Positions 1-7,982 of a stretch of DNA of 51,476 nucleotides are shown here, piece after piece. Under the pieces are notes generated by a model that was given only the letters and a program-made list of their open reading frames with translations, was not told the origin of the DNA and ran no database searches. A program made the position numbers and the translations under genes. The first letter of the stretch is position 1. Every line of letters starts with the position of its first letter. The stretch comes from JACVRW01 sp038323835. GTDB lineage: Bacteria > Actinomycetota > Thermoleophilia > Solirubrobacterales > Thermoleophilaceae. The stretch is from positions 1 to 51,476 of the forward strand of contig JBBQHI010000026.1 in assembly GCA_038323835.1 (NCBI GenBank), read 5' to 3'.

Positions 1-13
1 GGATCCCGCGCTC

Positions 14-1288
14 ATGAGCCAGATCGAGCAGCTGCACGCCCGTTCCATCCTCGATTCGCGCGGCAATCCGACCGTCGAAGTGGAGCTCGCGCTCTCATCG
101 GGGGCATGGGGCCGCGCGGCGGTGCCGTCCGGTGCCTCGACGGGTGAGTTCGAGGCGACGGAGCTGCGCGACGGGGGCGAGGCGTGGGGCGGCAAGGGCG
201 TGACCACCGCGGTGGGCCACGTCAACGCGGAGATCGCGGACGCGGTCGGCGGCCTCGATGCCTCGAACCAGAGCGCGCTCGACCGCGCGCTCATCGACCT
301 CGACGGCACCCCGAACAAGTCGCGCCTCGGCGCGAACGCGATCCTCGCCGTCTCGCTCGCGGCCGCGCACGCCGCGGCGGCGGAGGAGCGGCTCCCGCTC
401 TGGCGCTACCTCGGCGGCGAGGCGGCGCACGTGCTGCCCGTTCCGATGATGAACGTCCTGAACGGCGGCGCGCACGCCGACAACAAGGTGGACTTCCAGG
501 AGTTCATGGTGGTGCCGGTGGGCGCCGCCTCGTTCGCCGAGGGCCTGCGCACCGGTGCTGAGGTCTTCCATGCGCTCAAGAAGACGCTGCACGACCGCGG
601 CCTCGCCACGGCCGTGGGGGACGAGGGCGGGTTCGCCCCGGACCTGGAGTCGAACGAGGCCGCTCTCGAGGCGCTCGTATCCGGCATCGAGGCCGCCGGC
701 TACCGGCCGGGGGAGGAAGTGGCCATCGCGCTCGACCCGGCCACCAGCGAGCTCTACGAGGGCGGGGCCTACGTGCTGGAGCACGAGGGCCGCACGCTCT
801 CCGCGAACGAGCTCACCGACTACTGGCAGGACCTCGCCTCGCGCTACCCCGTGCTGTCGATCGAGGACGGCATGGACGAGGAGGACTGGGACGGGTGGCG
901 CGTTCTCACCGAGCGCATCGGCGATCGCGTCCAGCTCGTGGGGGACGACCTGTTCGTGACCAACAGCGAGCGGCTCCGGCGCGGGATCGACTCCGGCGTG
1001 GCGAACTCGATCCTCGTGAAGGTGAATCAGATCGGCACGCTCACCGAGACCCTCGACGCGGTTCGCACGGCCGGCGAGGCGGGGTACACCGTGGTGATGT
1101 CGCACCGCTCGGGCGAGACCGAGGACACCACGATCGCCGACCTCGCGGTGGCCACCGGCTGCGGCCAGATCAAGACCGGGGCCCCGTCGCGTTCAGACCG
1201 GGTGGCGAAGTACAACCAGCTGCTCCGCATCGAGGAGGCTCTGGGTGCCGACGCCGGGTACCCGGGCCGAAGCGTCTTCCGCAGTTAG
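14..1288 (+). CDS. eno: Enolase (phosphopyruvate hydratase)
   Basis: Converts 2-phosphoglycerate to phosphoenolpyruvate in glycolysis, in the cytoplasm. The 424-residue length is normal for bacterial enolases. Family signatures are intact: an N-terminal HARSILDSRGNPTVEVE block, the GDEGGFAP loop, metal ligands in SIEDGMDEEDW and GDDLF, the catalytic-lysine segment ILVKVNQIGT, and the SHRSGETED signature near residue 360. The ATG at 14 begins directly before the conserved N-terminus. It is followed after 45 bp by the FtsB-like gene, an order common in actinobacteria. Nothing unusual is seen. Confidence 0.98.
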   Translation: MSQIEQLHARSILDSRGNPTVEVELALSSGAWGRAAVPSGASTGEFEATELRDGGEAWGGKGVTTAVGHVNAEIADAVGGLDASNQSALDRALIDLDGTPNKSRLGANAILAVSLAAAHAAAAEERLPLWRYLGGEAAHVLPVPMMNVLNGGAHADNKVDFQEFMVVPVGAASFAEGLRTGAEVFHALKKTLHDRGLATAVGDEGGFAPDLESNEAALEALVSGIEAAGYRPGEEVAIALDPATSELYEGGAYVLEHEGRTLSANELTDYWQDLASRYPVLSIEDGMDEEDWDGWRVLTERIGDRVQLVGDDLFVTNSERLRRGIDSGVANSILVKVNQIGTLTETLDAVRTAGEAGYTVVMSHRSGETEDTTIADLAVATGCGQIKTGAPSRSDRVAKYNQLLRIEEALGADAGYPGRSVFRS

Positions 1289-1333
1289 AAAGAGCGGGAA
1301 GGACAACCGCTCCCGGCCGCGAAGGGGGATCGG

Positions 1334-1651
1334 ATGGCCCAAGCCTCAGCAGCCCGACCGCGCCGCTCGGTGGGCATCCGCTGGGACCGGGTGGGCCGGA
1401 TCGCCCTGGGCGGGACACTGGTCGTGATCCTCTGCCTCTACGTATCGCCGGCCCGACACTGGTTGCAGCAGTCGCGCACCGCGGGCGAGCAGACGCAGGA
1501 GCTGCGGTCGCTGGCGGGGGAGAACCAGGCGCTCAAGAAGCGCGTCCGCGCGCTGCGCGATCCGGGGGCGCTGGAGCGCGAGGCACGGCGCCTGGGCATG
1601 GTGCGCCAGGGCGAGCGCCCCTACGTGATCGAGGGTCTCTCGGGCGGTTAG
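1334..1651 (+). CDS. ftsB: FtsB/DivIC-like septum formation protein
   Basis: A 105-residue single-pass membrane protein of the bacterial divisome. A basic cytoplasmic N-terminus (about 1-22) is followed by one hydrophobic helix (about 24-42). Then comes a polar, leucine-rich region able to form a coiled coil (about 48-80) and the family tail with REARRLGMVRQGERPYVIEG. A purine-rich GAAGGGGGA precedes the ATG. Placement directly after eno is the usual actinobacterial order and supports the family call. In known systems FtsB-type proteins bridge FtsL and FtsQ during septum assembly; partners are not in this window. Confidence 0.88.
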   Translation: MAQASAARPRRSVGIRWDRVGRIALGGTLVVILCLYVSPARHWLQQSRTAGEQTQELRSLAGENQALKKRVRALRDPGALEREARRLGMVRQGERPYVIEGLSGG

Positions 1652-1700
1652 GTCGCTTGGCGGAAGCACCCGGCTGGCCGGGTGCGCACCGAGGCATTTC

Positions 1701-2045
1701 ATGGCTAGCCTCGGGGCGGTGAGCTACGCGGTGGAGAACGCGCTGTACCAGTGGCGCGAGGGAGACCGTCGCCTCCGCGACGCGTACGGCGGCTCGGCCA
1801 TGGCTCTGGAGCGTGCCGCCGACGCGGTGGTGGCGGAGCTTCACCGGCGCCTCGGATCGAGGTTCACGGTCGGCGAGCTGGCCGAGCTCTATGCCGCGGA
1901 CACGGACTGGGCCATTCGGGTGGCCGACCGCTATCGCGCCGGAACGGAGGCGGCCGCGGCGGTGGACGCGGCCTTCAACCGATACGTGCGAGAGGCCTCC
2001 GACTTCGCGGGCGGCAGGACCCGCGAGCGGCACCCTCCGTTCTAG
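1701..2045 (+). CDS. Hypothetical alpha-helical protein
   Basis: 114 residues, predicted soluble and mostly helical, with no signal peptide or membrane span. It contains acidic and Ala-rich stretches with GELAELYAADTDWAIRVADR in the middle and a basic C-terminus. I do not recognise a family. It lies 49 bp after ftsB on the same strand and may be co-transcribed with eno-ftsB. No clear Shine-Dalgarno is seen before the ATG, so the start is less certain than the frame. Third-position GC bias and lack of overlap with other plausible genes support it being real. Confidence 0.68.
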   Translation: MASLGAVSYAVENALYQWREGDRRLRDAYGGSAMALERAADAVVAELHRRLGSRFTVGELAELYAADTDWAIRVADRYRAGTEAAAAVDAAFNRYVREASDFAGGRTRERHPPF

Positions 2046-2071
2046 GCCCTACTCCGCCCGAGGGACCCTGT

Positions 2072-2644
2072 CTAGTCGTCGTCGGCGTTGCCGACGCGCG
2101 TGATCACGATGCGGTCGGCCTCGACCGTGACCGTGACCGGACGGTGGCCCGCCCAGTGCTCGGCGTACACGGGATCGTCCTGCACGGCGGGATCGAGCCA
2201 CAGGCCGTAGCCGTCCTCGCCGTGGTCGAAGGTGCCCTCGAGCGGGCCGCCTCCTCCCGCCTTGCGTGCCCGGCCGCGCCCGCCGCGGCGCCCGCGGCGC
2301 CGGCGACGCGGCTTGTCGTCATCGTCGGCGTCGCCGTTCTCTGAGCTGTCCGCGGCGGTGTCGTCGGACTCGTCCTCATCCACTCCCGCCTCGGCCTCCG
2401 CCTCGAGGGCCGCGGCCACGAGCGCATCGTCCTCCGCGCGAAGGTCCAGCTCGTCGACGTCGCCGCCGAGGGGCTCGCCGTTGACGTCCCCGGCGTCGGT
2501 CGGGGCGAGCTCATGGTCGCGCTTGAAGGAGCGGATGTCGCCGACCGACACATCGAGCTGGTGGGCGATCCAGGCGTCCGTGCGACCCTGCCGGACCCAG
2601 GTCCGGATCTGGTTCAGCTGGGGCTTGAGCGATCTACGTGCCAA
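2072..2644 (-). CDS. Hypothetical HTH protein with acidic and Arg/Gly-rich segments
   Basis: 190 residues. Residues about 1-45 look like a helix-turn-helix: WVRQGRTDAWIAHQLDVSVG followed by a basic helix. A strongly acidic low-complexity region (about 50-110) follows, then an Arg/Gly-rich stretch (RRRRRGRRGGRGRARK) and a conserved-looking C-terminal domain with YGLWLDPAVQDDPVY and ITRVGNADDD. The layout suggests a nucleic-acid-binding protein, but I do not know the family. The TTG start has TAATCT nine bases upstream and no Shine-Dalgarno. It is convergent with the gene ending at 2045. Confidence 0.72.
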   Translation of the reverse strand: MARRSLKPQLNQIRTWVRQGRTDAWIAHQLDVSVGDIRSFKRDHELAPTDAGDVNGEPLGGDVDELDLRAEDDALVAAALEAEAEAGVDEDESDDTAADSSENGDADDDDKPRRRRRGRRGGRGRARKAGGGGPLEGTFDHGEDGYGLWLDPAVQDDPVYAEHWAGHRPVTVTVEADRIVITRVGNADDD

Positions 2645-2825
2645 GGCCGCCGGAGATTACCAACCTGGCCGCTCGCTCAGGCACTCTCGTCGTCTGGGGA
2701 CACAGCCCCCAACATGGGCCAGGGGGCGATCCACTTTCGGGCCGGTGCACCATGCTCTTGCGTCGCTGGTGAATGCCTGCTTTAGTGACGTTTCATCCTT
2801 CACCAGGCAGGGGAGGCTTCTCGGC

Positions 2826-3065
2826 GTGCTGGTTCTCACCCGCAAGTCAAATCAGAGCATCATGATCGGGGACGACGTTGAGATCTCCGTGCTCGCCATC
2901 ATGGGGGAGAAGGTGCGGATCGGCATCGAGGCACCACGCTCAGTGCCGGTGTTCCGCAAGGAGGTCTACGTCGAGATCCAGGCCGGTCGCGACCCCGCGG
3001 AGGACCGCAAGCACGTGGACGAGGCGCTGGGGCAGCTCAGCACCCCCACGGACAACTCGCCCTGA
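2826..3065 (+). CDS. csrA: Carbon storage regulator CsrA
   Basis: 79-residue RNA-binding translational regulator that blocks or remodels ribosome binding sites at GGA motifs. The N-terminus MLVLTRKSNQSIMIGDDVEI and the strand IGIEAPRSVPVFRKEVY are classic CsrA and include the conserved Arg near residue 44. The start is the GTG at 2826, placed by the family N-terminus and an AGGGGAGG ribosome binding site at 2809-2816 with a 9-nt gap. In other bacteria CsrA controls carbon flux and, with FliW, flagellin synthesis. No fliW or flagellar gene is adjacent here. Confidence 0.96.
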   Translation: MLVLTRKSNQSIMIGDDVEISVLAIMGEKVRIGIEAPRSVPVFRKEVYVEIQAGRDPAEDRKHVDEALGQLSTPTDNSP

Positions 3066-3085
3066 GCTGAGTCGGTGAGGCCGGT

Positions 3086-3325
3086 CTAGCCGGCCAGCGC
3101 AGCCAGCGTCTCGAACATCACGATCGTGACCAGCACCGCGGTCACGATGATCGAGAGCGTGAGCAGAGCGAAGCGCACCGTGCCCGCCTTGCGAGAGCGC
3201 TCGACGCGGCGCACCTTCGAGCGCTGAGCGGCCTCCGTCCGGAGGCGCTCCCGGCGCGTGACCGAGTCCTCGGCCTCCTCCAGGAAGGCTGCCTCGAACT
3301 GCGCGAGTGACTGTCGCATCCGCAT
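3086..3325 (-). CDS. Small single-pass membrane protein, function unknown
   Basis: 79 residues. A charged helical N-terminal half rich in Glu and Arg (about 1-48) precedes one hydrophobic helix, FALLTLSIIVTAVLVTIVMF (about 52-71), and a short tail. No known family is recognised. The ATG lies seven bases after a TAAGGT box (3333-3338), consistent with a leaderless message. That box overlaps the stop codon of the upstream DUF2090 gene, so it would be separately transcribed even though the genes are only 10 bp apart. Confidence 0.65.
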   Translation of the reverse strand: MRMRQSLAQFEAAFLEEAEDSVTRRERLRTEAAQRSKVRRVERSRKAGTVRFALLTLSIIVTAVLVTIVMFETLAALAG

Positions 3326-3332
3326 GGGAGGA

Positions 3333-3338
3333 ACCTTA
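3333..3338 (-). promoter_or_regulatory. Candidate -10 box of a leaderless promoter
   Basis: TAAGGT on the minus strand, followed by seven bases (TCCTCCC) and the ATG at 3325. One of seven TANNNT boxes in the window at 6-7 nt from a start codon. Confidence 0.45.
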
Positions 3339-4268
3339 CGCAGTGGCCGCCGCGCGGCCCGCCTCGTCGTACACGCGCACGAAGCGCAGGTAGTTGTCGG
3401 CGATCTGCTGAGCGGCGTCCTCGCGCTCGATCTTACCGTCGAGGAACCCCTTGAGCGCGTCCCACCAGATGGTGCGGCCGATGGCGAAGCCGGCGTAGCC
3501 CTCGACGGGCGCCCCCTGGCGCAGCCAGTGCTCGACCTTCTCGTCGTTGGCGCCGCGGCCGAGCACCACGCACACCACGCCGTCGCGTCCGTCGCGGCGG
3601 GCGGTCTGCGCGATTCGCTCGCAGTCCTCCTGGGTGTCGATGCCCTCGATCTTCCACACGTCGGCCTCCACGCCGCCGTCCTGGAACTCCTCGATGGTGC
3701 GCCGCATCAGGTCCGGGCGCAGCTCGGCGTCGTAGCGCTCCTCGTCCCCGCCCGCCTGCTCGAGCTGCGCCGGCTCGGCCGGGACGAGTAGCTCGAAGAG
3801 GAATTTGCGGTCGTGCGCGTGCAGCCAGTCGGAGAGGACCTTGAGACGAGCCATCTGGCGTGTGTTCATATCCGCGTCGCCATCCGGGTTGTAACGGACC
3901 AGGACCTTCGAGAAGTGGGGGTCGAAGCGCTCGATGTGCTCGCCGAACTCGTCGCCGTACTGGAAGTCGAACTCGTTCTGTCCCGATTTCTCCACGGGCA
4001 TGGCCAGGATCAGCCCGCGCTCCTTCGCCTCCTGGGGAATGCCGGTCGGGGCCCCGAACTGCTCGTCCACCAGGCAGCCGGTCACATCGGGCTTCGCGCC
4101 CTGCTCGGATGCCTTGTGCAGACCCTCGAAGATCAGGTGCTTGGCATCGGCGATCGTCGCGGTCTGCGAGTCGTCCGGGTCGCCCTCGATTCCGAACATC
4201 TTCTTCTGGAACGAGCCGCGGTGGTCGAACGCGAGGATGTACAGCTTGCCGTCGTAGCCGAGTGCCAT
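3336..4268 (-). CDS. DUF2090-family aldolase (IolC C-terminal-like)
   Basis: 310-residue TIM-barrel-type aldolase related to DUF2090, the domain fused to the kinase IolC in some inositol-catabolic proteins (2-deoxy-5-keto-gluconate 6-phosphate aldolase type). Visible signatures are YILAFDHRGSF near residue 10, SKVLVRYNPDGD, FLFELLVPAE, VWKIEGID and a C-terminal GFAIGRTIWWDAL. Here it stands alone with no inositol genes nearby, so its substrate is open. A minus-strand TATAAC box near 4304 and AGGAGG about 14 nt before the ATG suggest a normal leadered transcript, divergent from the next gene. Confidence 0.82.
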   Translation of the reverse strand: MALGYDGKLYILAFDHRGSFQKKMFGIEGDPDDSQTATIADAKHLIFEGLHKASEQGAKPDVTGCLVDEQFGAPTGIPQEAKERGLILAMPVEKSGQNEFDFQYGDEFGEHIERFDPHFSKVLVRYNPDGDADMNTRQMARLKVLSDWLHAHDRKFLFELLVPAEPAQLEQAGGDEERYDAELRPDLMRRTIEEFQDGGVEADVWKIEGIDTQEDCERIAQTARRDGRDGVVCVVLGRGANDEKVEHWLRQGAPVEGYAGFAIGRTIWWDALKGFLDGKIEREDAAQQIADNYLRFVRVYDEAGRAAATA

Positions 4269-4328
4269 GTGGTGGGAGGGCCTCCTGAGTCGATTCGGGT
4301 AATCACGTTATACCCGCTCTCGCCGGGC

Positions 4329-4334
4329 TAGGAT
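4329..4334 (+). promoter_or_regulatory. Candidate -10 box of a leaderless promoter
   Basis: TAGGAT, six bases before the GTG at 4341. It decides in favour of that GTG as the start. Confidence 0.5.
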
Positions 4335-4340
4335 GCGCCC

Positions 4341-5477
4341 GTGGAGCACCGTTTCTCCGGCCCCTCCTACACGCTCGGCGTGGAGGAGGAGCTCATGATC
4401 GTCGACGCGGAGACGCTCGATCTGGCCAACTCGATCGAGGGCCTGCTGGCCGACCTGCGGGAGCGGACGACCGAGGGCGAGGTCAAGCCCGAGCTGATGG
4501 AGTCCGTCTGCGAGATCGCGACGACCCCGTGCCGGAGCGTGGGTGAGGCCGGGTCGCAGCTGCGGGCGCTCCGCCGGCTCGTGCAGTCGCTGGCCTCCGA
4601 GCGCGGCCTGGCCATCGGTTCGGCGGGCACCCACCCCTTCGCGCTCTGGGAGGACCAGAGGATCGTGTCGCGGCCGCGCTACCGGGACCTGATCGCGGGC
4701 CTCCAGTTCGTGGCTCGCCAGGAGCTCATCTTCGGCATCCACGTGCATGTGGGCATCGACGATCCGCAGAAGGCCATCCACGTGACCAACGGGATGCGCG
4801 TGCACCTGCCGTTGCTGCTGGCGCTGTCGGGCAACTCGCCCTTCTGGCGCGGGGACCAGACGGGACTCGACTCCACGCGGACGCCGATCTTCCGCGCGTT
4901 CCCGCGGGTGGGGATCCCGCCCCGCTACGACGACTTCGAGGACTGGGCCACCCGGATCAAGTTCATGGTCGAGAGCCGTGTGATCCGCGACTACACCTAC
5001 CTCTGGTACGACGTGCGCCCGCATCCGAACTTCGGCACCGTCGAGGTGCGGGTGATGGACTCTCAGACGCGCGTGGAGCACACGATCGCGCTGGCGGCCC
5101 TGGTGCAGGCAATGGTCAAGGAGCTGGCCGAGCACTACGAGGAGGGGCGCAAGCTCTCGCGCTACCCGTACGAGATGCTCGACGAGAACAAGTGGCTGGC
5201 CGCACGTCACGGCCTGGGTGGGTCGCTGGTGGACCTCCCGGACACCAGCCGCGTCCCGGTGCCCGATCTGGCGCGCAGGCTGCTCGAGCGGCTCGCTCCA
5301 CACGCGGACGAGCTGGGCGCGCTCGAGGAGCTTCAGGGAGTCGAGGACATCCTGGAACACGGGAACGGGGCCTCGCGCCAGTCCGTGGTCTACGAAGCCA
5401 ACCACGATCTGCACGAGGTGGTCAAGGAAATCGTGGAGGCCACCGTGCCGGAGGCCGCAGAGACCCCTGGCGAATAG
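4341..5477 (+). CDS. Carboxylate-amine ligase, YbdK/GCS2 family
   Basis: 378 residues, the usual length for YbdK-type glutamate--cysteine ligase 2. These enzymes use ATP to join a carboxylate to an amine; some actinobacterial relatives make gamma-glutamylcysteine. Signatures: YTLGVEEELMIVD near the N-terminus (ATP/metal Glu residues), FGIHVHVGID near residue 135, LLLALSGNSPFWRG, NFGTVEVRVMDSQT, and the C-terminal GASRQ segment. The GTG start matches the family N-terminus and sits six bases after TAGGAT. The true substrate cannot be told from sequence. Confidence 0.9.
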   Translation: MEHRFSGPSYTLGVEEELMIVDAETLDLANSIEGLLADLRERTTEGEVKPELMESVCEIATTPCRSVGEAGSQLRALRRLVQSLASERGLAIGSAGTHPFALWEDQRIVSRPRYRDLIAGLQFVARQELIFGIHVHVGIDDPQKAIHVTNGMRVHLPLLLALSGNSPFWRGDQTGLDSTRTPIFRAFPRVGIPPRYDDFEDWATRIKFMVESRVIRDYTYLWYDVRPHPNFGTVEVRVMDSQTRVEHTIALAALVQAMVKELAEHYEEGRKLSRYPYEMLDENKWLAARHGLGGSLVDLPDTSRVPVPDLARRLLERLAPHADELGALEELQGVEDILEHGNGASRQSVVYEANHDLHEVVKEIVEATVPEAAETPGE

Positions 5478-5491
5478 CACCGGCCGGTCAG

Positions 5492-5497
5492 TACCCT
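5492..5497 (+). promoter_or_regulatory. Candidate -10 box of a leaderless promoter
   Basis: TACCCT, seven bases before the GTG at 5505. Confidence 0.45.
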
Positions 5498-5504
5498 CCT
5501 CTCA

Positions 5505-6290
5505 GTGTCACAGCCGGACCTCTTCGTCGTCTGCAAGAACTGTGGGTCCGAGGTCAGCCCGTACGTCACCGAGTGTCCGTATTGCGGCCAGCGAGTGCGA
5601 AAGCGGGCTCCGAAGATCGACCGCTCAGACCGGCCTGCCGAGCCCCGCCGCCGCGCTCGGGCCAAGCTGCCGCGGCTGCGCGCGGAGGAGATCGTGGGGA
5701 TCGCCCCCGACGTGCGGCCCTACGCCACGCTGGCGCTCATCGCGATCTCGCTCGTGCTCTCGGTCATCACCGCCACGGGCGTGGTCTCGCTCTCCGACAT
5801 CGGAGGGGTCGTGGTCCCGGTGGACGACGGGGTGTGGCGCTGGTTCACCACCCCCTTCGTGCACGACAACCTCGGGTACCAGTTCGTGGCGCTTCTCGGG
5901 GCGGGGATCTTCGGCACGCTGCTCGAGCGGCGCTTCGGAGCCGTGCCCGTGGTGGTGATCTTCGTCCTGTCCGGGGCGGCGGGCGCCGCGCTGGCCGTGA
6001 CGCTGGACGTGCCGCCACTGTTCGAGGACAACGCCCTCTACACGGTGCTCGGCGCCAACGGCGCCGCTCTCGGACTGCTGTGCGCGTGGCTGGTGGACGA
6101 CCGGCGGGCAGCCCGCCGTGGGGAGGACCGCGAGAACGACCTGGTGGGCGTATACGTGGCCGCGGCCGTGCTCGTGCTTCTCTCGCTGGCCGTGGTGGAG
6201 GCCAACATCGGCGCCGCGGTGGGCGGCGCGCTGACCGGGGCGCTCCTGGGTCTGGCGCTGCCCCTCTTCACCCGTAAGAGCGCCTTCTAG
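5505..6290 (+). CDS. Rhomboid-fold membrane protein with zinc ribbon, catalytic residues missing
   Basis: 261 residues. The N-terminus carries a zinc ribbon with Cys10-x2-Cys13 and Cys24-x2-Cys27. About six hydrophobic helices follow from residue 74. The rhomboid L1/TM2 region (FTTPFVHDNLGYQFVALLGA) and the TM4 segment are clear, but the catalytic GxSG motif reads GANG (183-186), with Asn185 in place of Ser. The TM6 His motif reads AAVGGALTGALLG, with no His near 237. It therefore looks like a pseudoprotease of the rhomboid superfamily rather than an active intramembrane protease. The GTG start is set by the zinc ribbon and the upstream TACCCT. Confidence 0.85.
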   Translation: MSQPDLFVVCKNCGSEVSPYVTECPYCGQRVRKRAPKIDRSDRPAEPRRRARAKLPRLRAEEIVGIAPDVRPYATLALIAISLVLSVITATGVVSLSDIGGVVVPVDDGVWRWFTTPFVHDNLGYQFVALLGAGIFGTLLERRFGAVPVVVIFVLSGAAGAALAVTLDVPPLFEDNALYTVLGANGAALGLLCAWLVDDRRAARRGEDRENDLVGVYVAAAVLVLLSLAVVEANIGAAVGGALTGALLGLALPLFTRKSAF

Positions 6291-6408
6291 GCATGGTCCG
6301 GTGCTCGCCCGATCACCGATCGGGCTGCGCTCCTCCCTGGCATGGTCCGGTGCTCGCCCGATCACCGATCGGGCTGCGCTCCTCGCCGCCCGGCTCCGCT
6401 CCTCCCTA
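6291..6408 (+). repeat. Two units of a palindromic intergenic repeat
   Basis: Two near-identical units start at 6291 and 6340. Each has GCATGGTCCGGTGCTC, a GCCCGATC-ACC-GATCGGGC hairpin core, and a CTGCGCTCCTC tail. The final CTCCTCCCTA supplies the reverse-strand TAG stop of the DUF1697 gene. It sits between two convergent genes, so the hairpins may also act as a terminator in both directions. Confidence 0.85.
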
Positions 6409-6951
6409 GGCGCCGTTCGCTGCCAGCTCCGCGAGCTTCTCCACGACCTTCCAGGTGCGCATGGTGGCCGCCCCGCCGTCGCCGTGCTTGGCCAGCGCCC
6501 GGGTCACCGCTGACTGCCGTACGCCGTCGGGTGCCCAGAGAATCAGGTGGCGGCCGCGGAACTCGAACACCTCCGGCTCGAAGTCCCGCGGACCCGCGCC
6601 CCCGAGCGGCTTGGACGGGGGCTTGCGCTCCAGGAACACCACGAACAGCTTGCCCGGGTCGGTGGCCACGTCGGCCAGGGGCCGGGCCGCGATCAGTCCC
6701 GCCAGGTCGCGGCGGGAGCGGACCAGCACCGGCACCTCGAAGCCGAACTCGTCCGAGTAGGCGCGGGCCAGCCGCCGCTCGACCTCCGCGGCCGGCCGCT
6801 GCGGTCCGCTGAACACCACGTTGCCGCTCTGCCCGTGGGTCGCCACGTCCTCGTACCCGAGCTCCTCCATCAGCTCGCGCAGCGGGGCCATCCCCACCCT
6901 GTTCCGCGATCCCAGGTTCACCGCGCGGAGCATCGCCACGTGGCGGGCCAT
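6406..6951 (-). CDS. DUF1697 family protein
   Basis: 181 residues with the DUF1697 pattern: an N-terminal HVAMLRAVNLGSRNRVGMAPL, then LGYEDVATHGQSGNVVFSGP, a middle PVLVRSRRDL segment and a C-terminal tail with TMRTWKVVEKL. The biochemical function of this widespread family is unknown. Its ATG overlaps the selD stop by one base (TGATG), so the two are probably translationally coupled. The stop codon lies inside the palindromic repeat. Confidence 0.9.
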   Translation of the reverse strand: MARHVAMLRAVNLGSRNRVGMAPLRELMEELGYEDVATHGQSGNVVFSGPQRPAAEVERRLARAYSDEFGFEVPVLVRSRRDLAGLIAARPLADVATDPGKLFVVFLERKPPSKPLGGAGPRDFEPEVFEFRGRHLILWAPDGVRQSAVTRALAKHGDGGAATMRTWKVVEKLAELAANGA

Positions 6952-7964
6952 CAGGCGCTGACCTCGATGCGTCCCGCCTCGCCCTCCCCGAGGGTGCCGA
7001 TGCGAACTCCAGGGGCACCCGCGCCCTGCGGGGCCGACACCAGCAGTCCTCCGGACGTCATGGCGTCGCAGAGGAGCCAGCGCCGCTCCTCGGGCACCTC
7101 CGGCGCCCAGCGGGTGACCTCCTCGATCCAGATGCGGTTTCGCCGCGTGCCCCCGGCCACCGGCGGGTCCGGTCCGCCCAGCAGGTCCAGCACCCCCGGC
7201 AGGGCGGGCACGGCCGCGGCCTCCACCTCGGCGGCGAGCCCGCTGGCCGTGGCCACCTCGCGCAGATGGCCGAGCAGGCCGAACCCGGTCACGTCGGTCA
7301 TGGCGCTGGCCCCGGCTTCGAGCGCGCTCCGTGACGCCTCGCCGTTCAGCGTCGTCATCACTTCCACGGCGGCCGCGGACAGCGCCGCGGAGGCGGTGCC
7401 GCGCTTCATCGCCGTTGAGGCGGCCCCGCTGCCCACGGGCTTGGTCAGCCACAGCTCGTCGCCCGCCCGCGCGGTCGAGTTGCGCATGATCCGGTCCGGA
7501 TGGACGGTCCCGGTCACGGCCAGCCCGTACTTGGGCTCGCGGTCGTCGATGGAATGGCCGCCGGCGATGCGCACGCCGGCCGACGAGGCCACCTCGCCGC
7601 CCCCGCGCAGCACCTCGCGGAGGGCCTCGCCGCCGATCTTCTCGAGCGACCACGCCACCAGGTTGAGCGCGATCAGGGGGGTGCCCCCCATCGCGTAGAC
7701 GTCGGAGAGCGCGTTGGCCGCCGCCACTCGGCCGAAGTCATACGGGTCGTCCACGATCGGGGTGAAGAAGTCGGCGGTCGAGACCAGGGCGAGATCGTCG
7801 CTCAGGCGGTAGACCGCCGCGTCGTCCGCGGTGTCGGCGCCCACGAGCAAGTCACCTCCGCCGCCGGCCGAAAGGTCTCCGAGCAGCGCGTGGAGCTCGG
7901 ACGCGGGCAGCTTGCACGCGCACCCGGCGCCGTGGGAGAGCGAGGTGAGCTTCACCGCGGGCAC
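6951..7964 (-). CDS. selD: Selenide, water dikinase SelD
   Basis: Makes selenophosphate from selenide and ATP, the selenium donor for selenocysteine and selenouridine. The 337 residues include the catalytic N-terminal SHGAGCACK (Cys15 and Lys18 matching E. coli Cys17 and Lys20), a Gly/Asp-rich ATP site near residues 36-50, and the AIR-synthase-like motifs VSTADFFTPIVDDPYDFG and MTDVTGFGLLGHL. The active site uses Cys, not selenocysteine. Its presence implies selenium use in this genome, but selA, selB, selC or a selU homologue are not in the window. The start is GTG, with GATACT six bases upstream. Confidence 0.96.
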   Translation of the reverse strand: MPAVKLTSLSHGAGCACKLPASELHALLGDLSAGGGGDLLVGADTADDAAVYRLSDDLALVSTADFFTPIVDDPYDFGRVAAANALSDVYAMGGTPLIALNLVAWSLEKIGGEALREVLRGGGEVASSAGVRIAGGHSIDDREPKYGLAVTGTVHPDRIMRNSTARAGDELWLTKPVGSGAASTAMKRGTASAALSAAAVEVMTTLNGEASRSALEAGASAMTDVTGFGLLGHLREVATASGLAAEVEAAAVPALPGVLDLLGGPDPPVAGGTRRNRIWIEEVTRWAPEVPEERRWLLCDAMTSGGLLVSAPQGAGAPGVRIGTLGEGEAGRIEVSA

Positions 7965-7969
7965 GGCCC

Positions 7970-7975
7970 TAGTAT
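7970..7975 (+). promoter_or_regulatory. Candidate -10 box of a leaderless promoter
   Basis: TAGTAT, seven bases before the GTG at 7983. The gap to the divergent selD start is only 18 bp, so any promoter here must leave almost no leader. Confidence 0.5.
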
Positions 7976-7982
7976 CACGATC

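Noticed and set aside
4308..5480. Long reverse-strand open frame of 390 codons
   Set aside because: It is antisense to the YbdK-type ligase, which has clear family motifs.
5192..6277. 361-codon forward frame
   Set aside because: It is Arg/Gly-rich shadow coding across two real genes in other frames.
6291..6408. CRISPR array
   Set aside because: Units are directly adjacent with no unique spacers, and copies are scattered between genes; no cas genes.
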